A stretch of DNA of 64,000 nucleotides from Xenopus tropicalis (lineage: Eukaryota; Chordata; Amphibia; Anura; Pipidae), in assembly GCF_000004195.4 (NCBI RefSeq), contig NC_030677.2, positions 63,556,222 to 63,620,221 on the forward strand. Reading direction: 5' to 3'. Under the pieces are notes generated by a model. The model ran no database searches and was not told the DNA's origin. It worked only from the letters and a program-made list of their open reading frames with translations. Positions 10,374 through 22,711 of this stretch are shown in pieces. Each line of letters begins with the position of its first letter. The first letter of the stretch is position 1. The translations under genes were made by a program, and so were the position numbers.

Positions 10374-10706
10374 ACAGGCATGGGATACATTATCTGGAAA
10401 TCAATTATCAGAAAGCTTACAATTATGGGAAGGCCATTTTAATCAAATACTTTTAATGAAATAATCAAATAATTTAAAAAAATGATTTCCCTTTTCTCTG
10501 TAATAATAAAACAGTGCCTTGTACTTGATCCCCACAAAGATATAATTAATCCTTATTAAAGGCAAATCCTGCACTATTGGGTGTAATTAATGTTTTGATA
10601 ATTTGCTTAGTAGACTTATGGTAGAGAGTCCCAAATGACAGAAAGACCCCCTATCCAGAAAACCTCAGGTCCCAAGCATGCTGGATAACAGATCCTATAC
10701 CTACAG
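10374..10706. mobile_element. 'acaggtatgggatc' MITE
   Basis: Starts acaggcatgggatacatt and ends atcctatacctaca, with interior 'gccttgtacttgatcc' and 'gatataattaatccttatt'. It is a full-length but diverged member of the family. Confidence 0.75.
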
Positions 10707-10737
10707 TGATCTTTCTACTTTTGATTACTTATTATTA

Positions 10738-10975
10738 TTATTAGGGATGCAGCAAATCCAGTATTTGGTTTGGGATTTGGCGAAGATTTGGCGAAGATTT
10801 AGCCTTTTTCAGCAGGATTTGAATTCGCCCTAATCCAAGTATCCTGGCCGTACCGAATTCCAAGTCCCTATCCTTAAAACCATGTGGCTTTTGTTTACAT
10901 GAACACTGAAGTGTTCGTGTGCACTTTTATTTAACACTTCCTTAGCCTAATTTCGACATTGCTATTCCAAAAAAA
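10738..10975. repeat. 'tagggatgcagcaaatcc' frog repeat, partial
   Basis: 'agggatgcagcaaatccagt' followed by repeated 'ttggcgaagattt' and 'gaattcgccctaatcc' resembles the common frog repeat beginning tagggatgcaccgaatcc. No matching right end is seen, so only part is present. Confidence 0.45.
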
Positions 10976-12507
10976 AAAACAATTCTCAACAGTGGACAAA
11001 ACACCACATGTGGCAGTTGTCTTACCTTCCTATGAAGCATGCCTTCCAATACAAGGACTTGGAAAAATGTCTCGGAGGTTGGGAGGCAAGCTCAGATACT
11101 GTATATGGGAAGAATAGAAGGCATGACAAATGAAACATAGATCATACATGCAATGATACCCCCCTCAAGTTTATTTATCACCTGCACTGGGTAAACATAT
11201 AAATGTATGTATGTCTAGCATATGCCTTCTCCTGCACTAAGCAGTTTGAATTAGAGTGCATTTATCCTTCTTTAATCTGGTTGATTCTTATATCTTTACT
11301 TAAGCTATCATCTCCCTAGTTATTTGAAGCTAAATTGTTGTGTCTTTCATGGTATAGGCATGGAGATAGGAGCATATCAGTACATTCATAAGGCATTTTT
11401 TGAAACCCTTGTTTAAACAAAAGTTTGCCTTTCTCTTGAGGACAGTCCTCATGTCTTCAAAGACTATCCTACATGTTCTTAAGGAGGAGTATTCATGAGC
11501 AAGTGCTGATATGCTACAGATGCTCAGGGTTAACTTATGCTTGTGGCTCAATAGAAGGGGCAAGAAGGACACCATAAGTGCTTGCCTTGGGTGGAAAGAA
11601 ATAGAGCATGATGTATCTAGCTGTTGCAAAACCATGATTATGCTTTAGGCACAAAAGCTAATATACCTCCCACAGTGAAGTCAAAATTTCTACTCAGTAA
11701 TAAATCATTTAGACCCAGCACTTTACATATTTCAAAGAGCAGGAGGGCAGCCAACACATATGACTTAATTTCTTATCTTGAAATTAAGTCATATGACCTG
11801 TCTGAGCTCAATCCCCAAAATTTTAAAAGCAGGACAGGAAGTGATGGGTTGAATAGACTGTGTCATGTGAAGCACAATAAGAGCTTTTCATTGGCACATT
11901 TCTCCTTTTTGTCCACTTTACCCCATTTTGTAGACACTTTCAGGAATACTTGAATTCATTTACAAAAACTGATATTGCTTTTTTCACTAGAATAATCACA
12001 GCACAGATCATTAGACTCACATAGTTTGCGTCTCTGTATTCTGTCTCTCTTCTAACATAGGGACTAATTGACTCAATTACTGTATATGTCACTATAATTA
12101 GTACACATAAAGCAGGTAACAGTTAATATATCTTGACAGATTGCAACACAGGAACATGAATGTCTAAAATAGAAAAATTGTGTGTCATGCTACATTGTGT
12201 TGACCTGATCTAGCTCTGTGTGATCTATAGCTCCACAGCATTGCTCAACAGGGGGGCTGTTAAGATGTAGATGCCAAGGTTTATTTAATATAAATTATAA
12301 CTTTGATAAACCTGAATGTGTTTGCTTTTCCCTCATTATTAATGATAGCTATGGATGATAAAAAAAAGAGCGACCACCAGCTGCCTAATTATCAAGCTGC
12401 TTTGTGATGCAAGATACAATTTTTTACTTATAAAAAACACCAAGCAGAAGTATTTAAGCCATGTTATTTATCGTTTGGTGTCATCTATAGCTCTTCAACC
12501 AGAGGCA
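10976..12507. other. No gene recognised; one strong 16-bp hairpin
   Basis: Mostly unassigned. 11757-11795 is a perfect inverted repeat: catatgacttaatttc, 7-nt loop, gaaattaagtcatatg. The 101- and 109-codon ORFs around 11330-11953 overlap on opposite strands, show no known domain and are not called. Confidence 0.5.
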
Positions 12508-12556
12508 ACTACTGGTATGGGATCTATTATCCAAAAACCCATTATCCAGTCTGGAG
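12508..12556. mobile_element. 'acaggtatgggatc' MITE end fragment
   Basis: 'tggtatgggatctattatcc' and 'ccattatccag' only; the rest of the element is absent. Confidence 0.5.
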
Positions 12557-12765
12557 GAACAGCAGCCAGTACAACTTAGATCCCTGGTTCTAGATTAGGG
12601 AGTTTGCAACCATTTCAGCCAATGAAAAATAGTTAGGACCACCATATGGGGTTTATCTTAACATGGTATGAAAATAACTTTGTAACTAAAAACCCCTGTA
12701 CTAGATTACTAGTGAAACAGGGGACTAGGGAATGTGAATTGATTAATTCCCTCTCTTTACTGTAT

Positions 12766-13640
12766 ACAGGTATTTGATGCATTATATGGAAGGCCGGCTC
12801 CCATAGAGTCCATTTAAAGAAAATAATTCACATGTTTTTTAAAATAATTTCCCTTTTCCCTGTAATAATAAAACAGTACCTTGTATCCCAATTAAGATAT
12901 AATTAATCCTTAATGCAGGCAAACAATCAAATTGGGTTTAATTAATGTTGAAATTATGTTTTCGTAGACTTAGGGCTCTGGCACACGGGGAGATTAGTCG
13001 CCCGCGACAAATCTCCCTGTTCGCAGGCGACTAATCTCCCCGAGTTGCCATCAGTTGCCATCCCACTGGCGAACATGTAAGTCGCCGGTGGGATGGCACA
13101 CACGGCAGCGCGATTTCGGCAAATCGTCGAAAATGCCTTGCGAGGCAACTTCGGCGATTTGCCGAAATCGCCTGCGCAGCGTGTACCATCCCACCGGCGA
13201 CTTACATGTTCGCCGGTGGGATGGTAGTTCGGGGAGATTAGTCGTCTGTGACAAGGGAGATTGGCACACGGGGAGATTAGTCGCCCGCGACAAATCTCCC
13301 TGTTCGCGGGCGACTAATCTCCCCGAGTTGTCATCAGTTGCCATCCCACCGGTGAACATGTAAGTCGCCGGTGGGATGGCACACACGGCAGCGCGATTTC
13401 GGCAAATCGCCAAAAATGCCTCGCGAGGCAACTTCGGCAATTTGCCGAAATCGCCTGCGCAGCGTGTACCATCCCACCGGTGACTTACATGTTCGGGGAG
13501 ATTAGTCGCCTGTGACAAGGGAGATTTGTCGCGGGCGACTAATCTCCCAGTGTGCCAGAGCCCTTAAGGTAGGGAGATGCAAATTATGGAAAGATCCCTT
13601 ATCCAGAAATCCCCAGGTCCCTAGCATTCTGGATAACAGG
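12766..13640. mobile_element. 'acaggtatgggatc' MITE interrupted by a nested MITE
   Basis: The left part is 12766-12972 (acaggtatttgatgc to 'cgtagactta') and the right part 13564-13640 ('ttaaggtagggagatgc' to 'ggataacagg'). They join at the family's usual 'gacttaaggtatgg' once the element at 12973-13563 and one TTA are removed. The nested element is therefore the younger insertion. Confidence 0.8.
12973..13563. mobile_element. Dimeric 'gggctctggcacac' MITE nested in another MITE
   Basis: It has the outer termini of the 7219 element and TTA on both flanks (12970-12972, 13564-13566). The body is duplicated: near 13264 the sequence restarts 'ggcacacggggagattagtc' and repeats the whole palindromic interior, giving two units of about 290 bp inside one pair of ends. 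The ORFs of 155 and 102 codons on opposite strands are translations of the palindromes. Confidence 0.85.
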
Positions 13641-13995
13641 TTAAACAGCTAGCAAAATATTATCTGAAGCCTAGTGAAACTGTACAAATATAAAATTGAA
13701 AGTGGCTGAATAAGAACTTTACTAAAATGCAAATACCGTATATTCAATTAGGATGGTGTACAATGACACATTCATTGAAATATAAAAGCAATCAAAACAC
13801 TTATATGGAGGATATGCTTAATATTTATCAAGGTGTGTATACGATGAAAATAAAGAAATGATGTAAAAGTTCATGTAAAATAAATATCTAATTTATAAAA
13901 CTTCATTGTTTTTTTTACCTGTGAGTTAAAGCCATTTATAATGATCACAGGAATCATACATTACAAAGAGTTTATTGTCATATTAATAAAGAAGT
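13641..13995. other. No feature recognised
   Basis: AT-rich unassigned DNA. Confidence 0.5.
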
Positions 13996-14300
13996 ACAGG
14001 TATGGGGCCTGTTATCCAGAATTCTCGGGACCTGGGGTTTTCTGGATAAGGGATCTTTCCCTAATTACGATCTCCTTACCTTAAGTCTGCCAAAAAATAA
14101 TTTAAATATTGAATAAACCCAATAGGATTGTTTTGCCTCCAATAAGGATTAATTATATCTTAGTTGGGATCAAGTACATTATTATTATTACAGGGAAAAA
14201 GGAAATCGTTTTCAAAAATTAGAATTATTTGCTTATAATGGAGTCTGTAATTCAGAACTTTCTGGATAACGTGTTTCCGGATAACGGATCCCATACCTGT
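13996..14300. mobile_element. 'acaggtatgggatc' MITE, inverted orientation, complete
   Basis: Starts acaggtatggggcctgttat and ends ggatcccatacctgt, with TA on both sides. The interior ('cctccaataaggattaatta') is the complement of the copies at 10374 and 12766. Confidence 0.85.
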
Positions 14301-15619
14301 ATATATATATATAATTTATGTCAGACTTATGCCTATGATTATTATCTTATACCCTTCTAGACCAGGCATAACCTATTGAAGTCAATGGAACACATTCAGA
14401 GGGTAAAGAAAATCTGACATGAAAAGTTGTGTAAAGTTCTGTGTATAAATGAATGCCAGTTGTAATACAGCTTTTCCAGGATAACCCCTCTTTTTTGACA
14501 CTCAGCTACACATAACACATAACATAAAATCATTATACAACTTTACTATATGGATGGAATTTTACATGGTTTATGAAGCACTTTAAATTGTATTCTAACC
14601 CTATCTTTAGCACACCTTTCTAAATATGTCCGTTAGACTCTCTAAATTCTAATTCTAAATCTTGTGCAAACCATTTTAATTCTGCATAGATTTTGTGCTG
14701 ATTGAGTTACAATTTGTGTTAAGGCATGCTGGGGAAACAGATATTGCTTTCACTAAACCCAGGCAACCTTTCCAGCCAATAAACAAAATATATATTTTTT
14801 TTCTCTTGCCTGCTGTGAAGTCCTTATGATCTTTACTTTTTAATTACGTAAGCCTGGGTTTGCAAACTAAAATATGTGCCATCTGTTACAAAGACACTGT
14901 TATTTCAATTTATAATCCAGGTGTTCGCAATTTACTGTATTTTACAAACAATGTAGGAATATATTTAGCTGGCAAGAAATCATCTAAGCACTAAACTTTT
15001 CTTTAAATATGTATTATCGAAAGTTACATTTCGGCATTTTTGTTCAGCAGAGTGAGCAATAGAACAATTTATCTGAATAGCAGAAAACAGTATCACAATA
15101 TGCCTGTGTTTTGTTAAAAAGCCACATCCAATCAAATCTTGCTTCTGTTTACAAAGGACAGGAGGACAAAAAGAGCAACGTATGCCTGGAAACATGTTAT
15201 GTCTAGGTATTCAAAATAAAGGCTTCTTCTATTAATATTGCACTTTGAGATCCATTTTTAATTCATATTCAAATGCCCTCAAAAAAGGATTTCATATCCA
15301 TTGCAATGAGTAGGATATTCAGAATTGTATGTATTGAGGCACAGTATGCAGATCTAGGAACAACTTTCCATACTGAGTAGTCAGGAGGATTTTCTATCAC
15401 TCTAAGAACCTCTGCTTAAAAATATTTATGTAACTCATTTTGATGAACTAATATTTTGTTAAACCTGAGGGGTTGAACGTTACTGCTAATTGGGGTATTT
15501 TTATATTTTGAGGGTATACCATTTAGATTGTTTTATTTACATTATTATTTATTTATTTACATTTACAAAGTGTTTTTATTAATTTCTAGTGTTTAATAAT
15601 TTCTACATATACATAGAGT
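14301..15619. other. No gene recognised
   Basis: A short TA tract at 14302 is followed by unassigned AT-rich DNA. Short ORFs, including a 71-codon antisense one at 14980, show no domain. Confidence 0.5.
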
Positions 15620-16718
15620 GGGCCTGATTCACTAAAGTGCGATTTAACGTGCGCTAAAATTTTTACCGCGTCTTAATTTTGGCGATTTTTCGCACGATTC
15701 ACTATAAGCATACTCGCGCTTTTTTACGCGCGATATTGCATGCGTTATTTAACTCGCGAAGACTATTTCAATGCGGTATTTGCTGGTACATGTGCTAAAT
15801 TACGCCCGCGAATAGTCACCGCATATGAATGGTAGCATAGAAATAGTGTATAAAAATTGTCGCCGCATATAAATGGTGTATATAAATATTAGCCACATAT
15901 AAATGGTAGCATATAAATGGTATCATATAAATAGTAGATGCTTATAAATAGTAGCCACTAGTGATGAGCAAATGTGTTCTGGTTATCTTTAGTGAAAAAT
16001 TAGCAAATCTTTCGAAAGATCCACGAAACGGCAAAAATGTTGTGCAGGCAAAAAAATTGTTGCTGTGACTATTATTTTTTGACGCTTGTATAAATTTTTG
16101 TATGTGCGGTGAATTTTTGCGTGGCAAATTTTTTCAGGCGTTTTGCCATTGGCGGATTGTTTTGCGAAACGCATGAAAAAATCCGCCGCGAAAAAATTCA
16201 ACGCACGTCCAAAAATTCGCTGCGAATCCATGCCTGGCGAAGCATTTCATCACTTGTAGCCAAATATAAATAGTCGCGCAAATGAACGCACGCCATGTTA
16301 GCCATACACGCCAATACTTGCAGAAAATTACTGTATTAAAAATGAACATTTCGCTGCAAACTGGCGGCTGCATCACTCTAGGGGAAACACAGACTTGAAT
16401 AAATAACACTGTAAGTCCATATTTTATTGCAAAAAATAATTTACTATACTTTTGTATAATTTTTCGCCTGCCTGTAGTAGGTGTTAATTTTCGCATAGCC
16501 GAATGCGATATTTAGCGCGAAAAAGTTATAGTGAATCATGCGATCGTATTCTTTTCAGCGTGGAAATTAACGCATGCGGTAAAACTAGTGCGAGAAATAA
16601 CCCATGCGAAAATGGCGATTTTTCGCACGCGATAATACTATGGTGAATCGTGCGCAAATTATTTTGCGTTTTTTAACGCAAAAAAGCGTTAAAAATCGCT
16701 CTTTAGTGAATCAGGCCC
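15620..16718. mobile_element. Large 'gggcctgattcactaaag' element with nested hAT MITE
   Basis: The ends gggcctgattcactaaag (15620) and ctttagtgaatcaggccc (16701-16718) are inverted repeats, and subterminal sequence such as 'cgatttttcgcac' also recurs inverted. The middle holds imperfect tandem 'catataaatggtagc' units (15800-15955) and the nested MITE at 15959-16255. Clear matching flanking duplications were not found. It is non-coding; ORFs of 61-120 codons are frame noise. It is related by its ends to 8937. Confidence 0.8.
15959..16255. mobile_element. hAT-type MITE, copy 2, nested
   Basis: Starts tagtgatgagcaaat and ends tttcatcactt. Flanking octamers gtagccac (15951-15958) and gtagccaa (16256-16263) agree at 7 of 8 positions. 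The interior 'ttgccattggcggattgttt' places it in the family of 2472. It inserted into the element at 15620. Confidence 0.8.
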
Positions 16719-17627
16719 ATTGTATCTTTATATGATGCAGCAACCACCATTGGATACCCTTTTCAGATGGGTGCTCAAGAAGCTCAAACCAGTGACAGGG
16801 GTGAAAAGTCATAATAAAAAGAATATGTGTGCAGCAGAACAGCCATATTCTTTTTTTATGCTTACCTACAGGCTGGTATAATGGGTAATTCAAGGTATTT
16901 TAATGCAGTTTTAGCATAATATAAGTAACAAGATAAAAAATTAGAAACAAGTAAAAACATTCAAAATGTGTGCATGTGTCATGGGCATGAATACCAGAAA
17001 TTAGTTTATTGCTTTTTTCTGCAACTAAAGAGAAATATACCTCCTTTTTGACATACCTAATCCCACAGAAAGGAAATCATGATACTCGGAGAAACCATAT
17101 CCCAACATCCCTTAGACTGGTAGTGTAATGCAAACCCTTTCCTTTCCTTTTTCCACTGTAAAGATTCTGGGACATGAAGTACCTCTGCAACAAGGTAAGA
17201 AAAGGGGTACATTACACTGTAAGCTCAAGGCTGGTGGGAATTTGTCCCTAAGAACAAAGACAGATTGTCATGGTTTCCTTTCAATTTGTGCAATCAAATA
17301 TTTTCTGTAAAAAAAAATGCATTAAATACATTTATGTTTATTTTTGGAAGTTCATTGGTTATAAGGTTTCTACATAAGCCCAACTATATAAGTTTATGTC
17401 AAACAAGGGGTATATTTTCCCTTTATTCACAAATATTGTTAACAATTATTGTTAAAAAAATCTTCTGCAAGTGTAAAACTTACACAATTTTCTCAGTAAT
17501 GCGGATTAATTAAATCATTATGATCTATCACATAAATTACACTCCCTATATGCAAAGGTTTCCCAAACTAGCAGTAGTAGTAAGAACATTACAGCAGAAA
17601 TGTGGCAGAGTTACAGTCTACACATAG
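16719..17627. other. No gene recognised
   Basis: Unassigned DNA; 60-82-codon ORFs have no recognisable domain. Confidence 0.5.
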
Positions 17628-18113
17628 GGGCTGATTCATTCAAGTACGAGTTTGAATCCCAAAATGGCTAAAATTCAGATTAGATACGATAATTTCTGAT
17701 GATTGCAAATATCACTAAAATGCTTCCGAAAAAATTGTATTATTCATGATAATATTGTGTTGGCGATCTGAAAGTCACAAAGTTTTCGTATCCGAATGAA
17801 CATAAACGGCAGGAAAACTGTTCTGACTTTGATCCTTCTGTGCATGTCTTTGGAAGCCTCCCATAGGACTCAATGGCACTCTGCAGCTCCAACCTGGCCA
17901 AAGGAAAGTCACAATACCGAAGCTTGAATGAATGCGAAATTTTCGTACTCGGCATGACAAACACGATTTTGTCACACAAATTGTCACACTTTTTGTCGCA
18001 AAGTACGAAAAAGTTGCGCAAATTAACGGAAAAGTCACAGAAAATACGCACAGTACGAACACAATTTTTTTGTATTCGGAAGCGATCCTACTTTGATAAA
18101 TGAGCCCCTTTAT
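17628..18113. repeat. Family A repeat, copy 3 (inverted, single internal unit)
   Basis: Runs from 'aggggctgattcattcaag' to 'tttgataaatgagcccctt'. It contains one copy, in reverse, of the 52-bp unit that is amplified at 2974 ('ctctgcagctccaacc'), which gives the ancestral arrangement. The two overlapping antisense ORFs are not genes. Confidence 0.7.
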
Positions 18114-19052
18114 GTCTGTAAATAATACACGTAAATATGCTTTTCATTTAATATCATATGTATATCATGTCATTCTGCCCTATGTGGCCTGGCTCCCTTC
18201 AGCATTTATCCACTGTACAAAGACATGAGTGATGCTTAAGTTGTGAAACATCAAAGAAATCCTTTGTTCAGCTCTGCATATGCTTTTTCCATATGCCCAT
18301 CACAATTTCCCTAGCATATCTGTCAGTTTGAAATTGTGGTCTCTTTTGGCAGATAAACCTTTTAACTTGTTTTTATGTTGTTGAAAGGAGAAAGCAAAAG
18401 TTCACGGATTGAAAAAAAAAGTCAAGCATATTTTTTTTCTCCAAAATGATTACTAATTAGCACAATAAAATGGTGTTGACAACTTGCTGGTGGCAGATTC
18501 ATTGTGTGACAATCTTTCTATTTTGAATCTATAAGGTTAACACCTCAAAAAAGCCGGTCTGACTTGGCATATTTTTTGAAACCTTTCTTTCAATTGAGGC
18601 AGCTAGCAAAATAGTCTTGTAAATGGCTTTCTGTATTAAATACATCCATAGCTTTTCAGGCATTTTTTTTTTCTTGGAAGAGATACTGATACCTACATAG
18701 TTGCTAAACATATAGATAAATAGATTAATGGGCTTGTTTATGACCATTTTTTTTTACGGTTTGTCAACAAAATACTGATGTTACTTTTAACAAGATAATT
18801 TCTTGTTATTCAAAACTTTCTCTGTTCTACTTGCCAGGTTCCCACTCTTTTAGATTTTCCTGACAGTCAAGAAAGTGTTATTAAATGTGCTAAAACTCGA
18901 ACTGCTAGAAATTCAGAAGCATTCCCCAGTTTTTTTTTTAATCGGTCCCATAAAACTGGCTTATGTATACTTAATAAACATAATAAAGGGGCATTCTTTT
19001 GAAATAATGTTCTGACACCCAGGTGTTGGAGGAACAAATACAGTATGTAAGT
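18114..19052. other. No feature recognised
   Basis: AT-rich unassigned DNA with several homopolymer runs. Confidence 0.5.
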
Positions 19053-19060
19053 GCTATCAG

Positions 19061-19253
19061 TAGTGATGAGCGAAATTATTTAGCAGGCATGGATTAGCGG
19101 TGAATTAGCCATGGAAAAATGAGCGTGCATCAAAAAATTGTCGCCCACGTCAAAAAATCTTGTTGTACACGTCATTTTTTTTGATGCGTGTGGCAATTTT
19201 TTGATTTTCAAATTTTACATCGAAGCTAAACAGGGCAGATTCACTCATCGCTA
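19061..19253. mobile_element. hAT-type MITE, copy 3 (TSD GCTATCAG)
   Basis: Starts tagtgatgagcgaaatt and ends ttcactcatcgcta, flanked by the perfect 8-bp repeat gctatcag (19053-19060 and 19254-19261). The interior 'ggcatggattagcgg' is family-typical. At 193 bp it is a short member. Confidence 0.88.
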
Positions 19254-19261
19254 GCTATCAG

Positions 19262-19849
19262 TTTGTATTTGTATATGTGCGAGTATCAACACAGAGAGAA
19301 TGAGAATCTGGATCTTGTCAGTCAAACATATGTATTATCTGGAATGCTTGAGATGTTTTCCAAATAAGGCATTTTTTTAATTTGGGATATTACTCCTTAA
19401 AGATACAAAAGTCTACTAAAAATATGTATCTGTATTTCTTCCAACATGAATTTATGCTAGTTCAACAGCTTGTAAAAACTACTGTTTTACTAATACAGAG
19501 TAAAAGGGAATCAGCCAAATAATACAAATGATTTGCTTAAATAGGATTTTATGGAAAAATGGCACTCAAATATTTCTGAGCATTCTGAATAATGGGTTTG
19601 TAGATATATTCATCTGTGTCTTTACCACTGGTAGAAATATAGAGGGTGCTGTGCTGTGACTACATTTGTTTCTATTCAGAGTGTCTCAGTCTCTCTCTTG
19701 TATAGCGGAGTTGCACCTGGTGTTTGGGGATAATATGTTCCTTGCTGAATAAACTTACAGAACGTTGCTGAAAGTGTGCTGCCTTCAATACTCCTGCAGG
19801 AGCTGCTTTTTCTATATCACCACTTTTTGTAGCAATGGGTGCAAGTTGA
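19262..19849. other. No feature recognised
   Basis: Unassigned DNA; no ORF or repeat identified. Confidence 0.5.
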
Positions 19850-20940
19850 TTACCCCACTGCCAACAGAACTGGATACCTCAGAAGAAATTGCACTGCAAC
19901 ACTCCGAAATGGTAAATGTTTATCTGTGACAAAGGCTAGGCAATGTTTCGGGCACCTGCCTTTTATCAAGCCTACATACTTGTACAACACACTCAATTTA
20001 TCTACCTAGTCACACAGATGTAAAGTACAAGTGCCATGGTGCATAGAAAAATGGTCAAAACAAAAATAGGAGAAAAAAGTCACTCCGGAAATCCAAAAAC
20101 AGGTCATTACAAAAATAAAAAGAGAAAAACCTTTATTATACACTCATCTCACAAAGCCTACAGAGTTTTGTGTCTCTCTGACAAATGTTATCAATACAAA
20201 ATAATGCGAATAAAGTACAATTATTACAATCTCTTAAAAAGTGTCCAATTTTGTAACTATATAGTTCATAAGTAAATTTTCCATTTACAGTGTAAGTGCA
20301 ATGTTGTCCAATGTAAGTCCAATGTTCTGTTTAAAAACTGATTACTTACATATTAATCATATTGAGCATTAGGGTATATTTGCAATTGAACACACTAGTG
20401 TGCCAAGGGAGTGAATCCATTTTATCTCCAATTTTTGTAAGCAGAATTATCTTTCCCCCACCTTGTCTCAATGGTTCAACATCATCTATGACCTGGTACC
20501 TGAGATAACTAACTGTATGTTATGCCTCCATGAAATGTGATGGTAGTGATATGTATAGCCGCATGTGGTTCTTGACTTGTGTTGTTTTATCCCATCTTTT
20601 ATTTTCTGGGTAGTTTCACCTACATAAGCAAGACCACATGAACATTTAATCAGGTAAATTATGATATTGTGCTTCCTATTTCTGGAATCTTAATATCGTA
20701 TACAGAAGCCTTAAAACTAAAAGGCTGAACACAACACCTATAAGTAATAGAACACACCTTACATAATTTAACAACCTTAAGCATGTTGTTTGCAGTAAGC
20801 TGAGGTCAATCAGGACCCAGGAATCAGTTCTTCCTGGCCCATGGGGCATGTTGGGTTGAAACTCATCTGTGTAGAAGAAAGGGATCTTATATGGATACAT
20901 ATGTTTTATTTCGACGGAAACCATGGCACTTAGTACATTT
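19850..20940 (-). pseudogene. Penelope-like element remnant (GIY-YIG domain)
   Basis: Read on the minus strand, about 20685-20570 gives IIYLIKCSCGLAYVGETTQK followed by an H-K-S-R segment. This matches the GIY-YIG nuclease of Penelope-like elements (YLIKC.CG..YVG.T). Further on, past in-frame stops, 'KWIHSLGTL' (about 20435-20405) resembles the usual C-terminal WI..LGTL motif. The reverse transcriptase is not present. Near 19940-19970 the minus strand reads 'ttgataaaaggc', a short stem and 'cgaaac', a motif common in these elements' terminal repeats. It is a degenerate, inactive copy. Confidence 0.6.
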
Positions 20941-21515
20941 GAGCTGCCAATTAGAATCTGACTTTACAGCTTATGTGTATGAGGACCTCCAACGGTTTTC
21001 CCCAATCGGCTTGTTGATGTGGTCCTTGCTCCGATGGCTACTATTACGGGCGCTGTAATTTGATCGTTAGGCTCTTGCCAAATGAGCATACCTTAACTTG
21101 TATGGCCATCTTAACTATAAAAATCATTCAGACTCCAAAATAACATGCCAGATATGGATATTGTTTTTTTTTTTGTAGGAGGACCAATGAACATTTGTGT
21201 ATCATACTGTTAGGTTCTCTTGCATTTTTTTTCTCCCCAAACCTTGCAGTAGCTGTTAATTAGTCTAAACAGGCTTCCAAACCAAGCAGACCATTTATTC
21301 TAAGTTCAGCTTTCAGAGCACAAAGAATGTTAACCTTTTTATATCAATAATCTATAAGAGCACATGTAATGCCACATCTTGTGCCATCTTGAACCCAATT
21401 CTCCTTATAGACTGTAAGCTCTACTGAGTTGGACCCACTTTTACTACTGTATCAATTTGTTTTTGCAATTAATATGTTTGATGTGCAAACATTAAATCTC
21501 TTGTAAAATGACACC
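20941..21515. other. No feature recognised
   Basis: Unassigned DNA up to the solo LTR. Confidence 0.5.
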
Positions 21516-21520
21516 GGATA

Positions 21521-21937
21521 TGTAAGGGTGTCCGCCGTCCACATGGGCTCGATCAGCGCAATAGAACGTTCGTTGTGCAACGAAAGTTCGGCGACGTGCG
21601 TCCACGCGCAAGTGACGCAGTTCAGCGTGCATCCTTGTTAGTTTAAATAGTTGGCTAGAACTCACCATCTTTGCTTGGTTATCAAGTTTACTCTTGTGCC
21701 TGGGGTTTTTCCTGATACTGTTTCTTCATTTTGAAACTTGCCTGACCTTTGCTTCTGAACCTGCCCGCCTCAACCTCGACCTGTCTGACTATTCTCTCGC
21801 CTGATCCCGTTGTACCTCGTTTGGCTCTCCGGCCTCTCTCCACTTCCGTGCTTCCTGTTCCCATCCTCAGGCAAGCCTCTGGTAGTGTGGGACGTTTGTG
21901 GGCTTGCTTGCATCGACTTGTCTTCCTGGCTGTGACA
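21521..21937. mobile_element. Solo LTR, 417 bp, TSD GGATA
   Basis: It begins TGTAAGGGTGTCC, ends GGCTGTGACA (TG...CA), and is flanked by the perfect 5-bp repeat ggata (21516-21520 and 21938-21942). The composition is more GC- and C/T-rich than its surroundings ('cctgcccgcctcaacctcg'). A 5-bp duplication is typical of Ty3/gypsy-type insertions. No internal region remains, so it is the product of LTR-LTR recombination. It is unrelated in sequence to the LTRs at 48957 onward. Strand is not determined. Confidence 0.85.
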
Positions 21938-21942
21938 GGATA

Positions 21943-22711
21943 TGTTGATGCTTTATAATGGGTTGAGGCTTGGCTGCTGACTATACGTATAACTGCTGGA
22001 GTATACCAGCTAATAAATGAACGTTTCGTTCATCTAACAAACCTCTATACTGTAAGTCCTCAATCATTTCAGGCATATGCAATTTAGTATAAATGCTTTA
22101 CAGATTAACTGACTGCTGCCACGTTCAAGGATACTAAGTTTTCCATTATAGCAAGAGACTGCTATTAAAAAAATCAAGCTGTACATACACGTGTCCTTCG
22201 GCTCTTTAAATATATGTTTTTGAATGGCATGCAATAAAACCAATTTGTGGGAATACATTTGTAAAAATGTACTTAACTCAGAACATGATGGCAGCAAAGC
22301 AATTAGAACAAACTTTTCCTGTTTGTACTGAAAGTGTCAGCCTTATTTATTAAGCTGTTTAGCAATGTGACACTGCAACATCAGACATGATTGAGATCTT
22401 GGCCAAACCTGACAGATGTTCTCATCTCACTGTCAAATGGAAGTATATCTTAATGAGCTTCAAGTGGCTGGAGCCGCACATCGCAGATGCTTCTGTTGCA
22501 GAAATACAGTGATAGAAAGTAGGCAATAAAATGAAGCCTAAAAGAGAATGAAATTATTATAATATTCATTTTAGATTAAAACTTAACTTTTTGGTAATAA
22601 TATTGTTTTTAAAGGTCCAATGTCCTCTAACTCTGCTGGTGGCACTAGAAATAAACCAATAAATATATTCGCTAGATGTTTACATTTAAGATGCTACAAA
22701 GATTCTTGACC
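21943..22711. other. No feature recognised
   Basis: Unassigned DNA; a 77-codon antisense ORF at 22064 shows no known domain. Confidence 0.5.

Noticed and set aside
12954..13518. 102- and 155-codon ORFs around the dimeric MITE
   Set aside because: Both strands are open because the DNA is palindromic; peptide repeats mirror the inverted repeats.
21749..21958. 69-codon ORF near 21.75 kb
   Set aside because: Lies within the solo LTR and runs past its end; low-complexity Ser/Leu/Pro composition from C/T-rich sequence.
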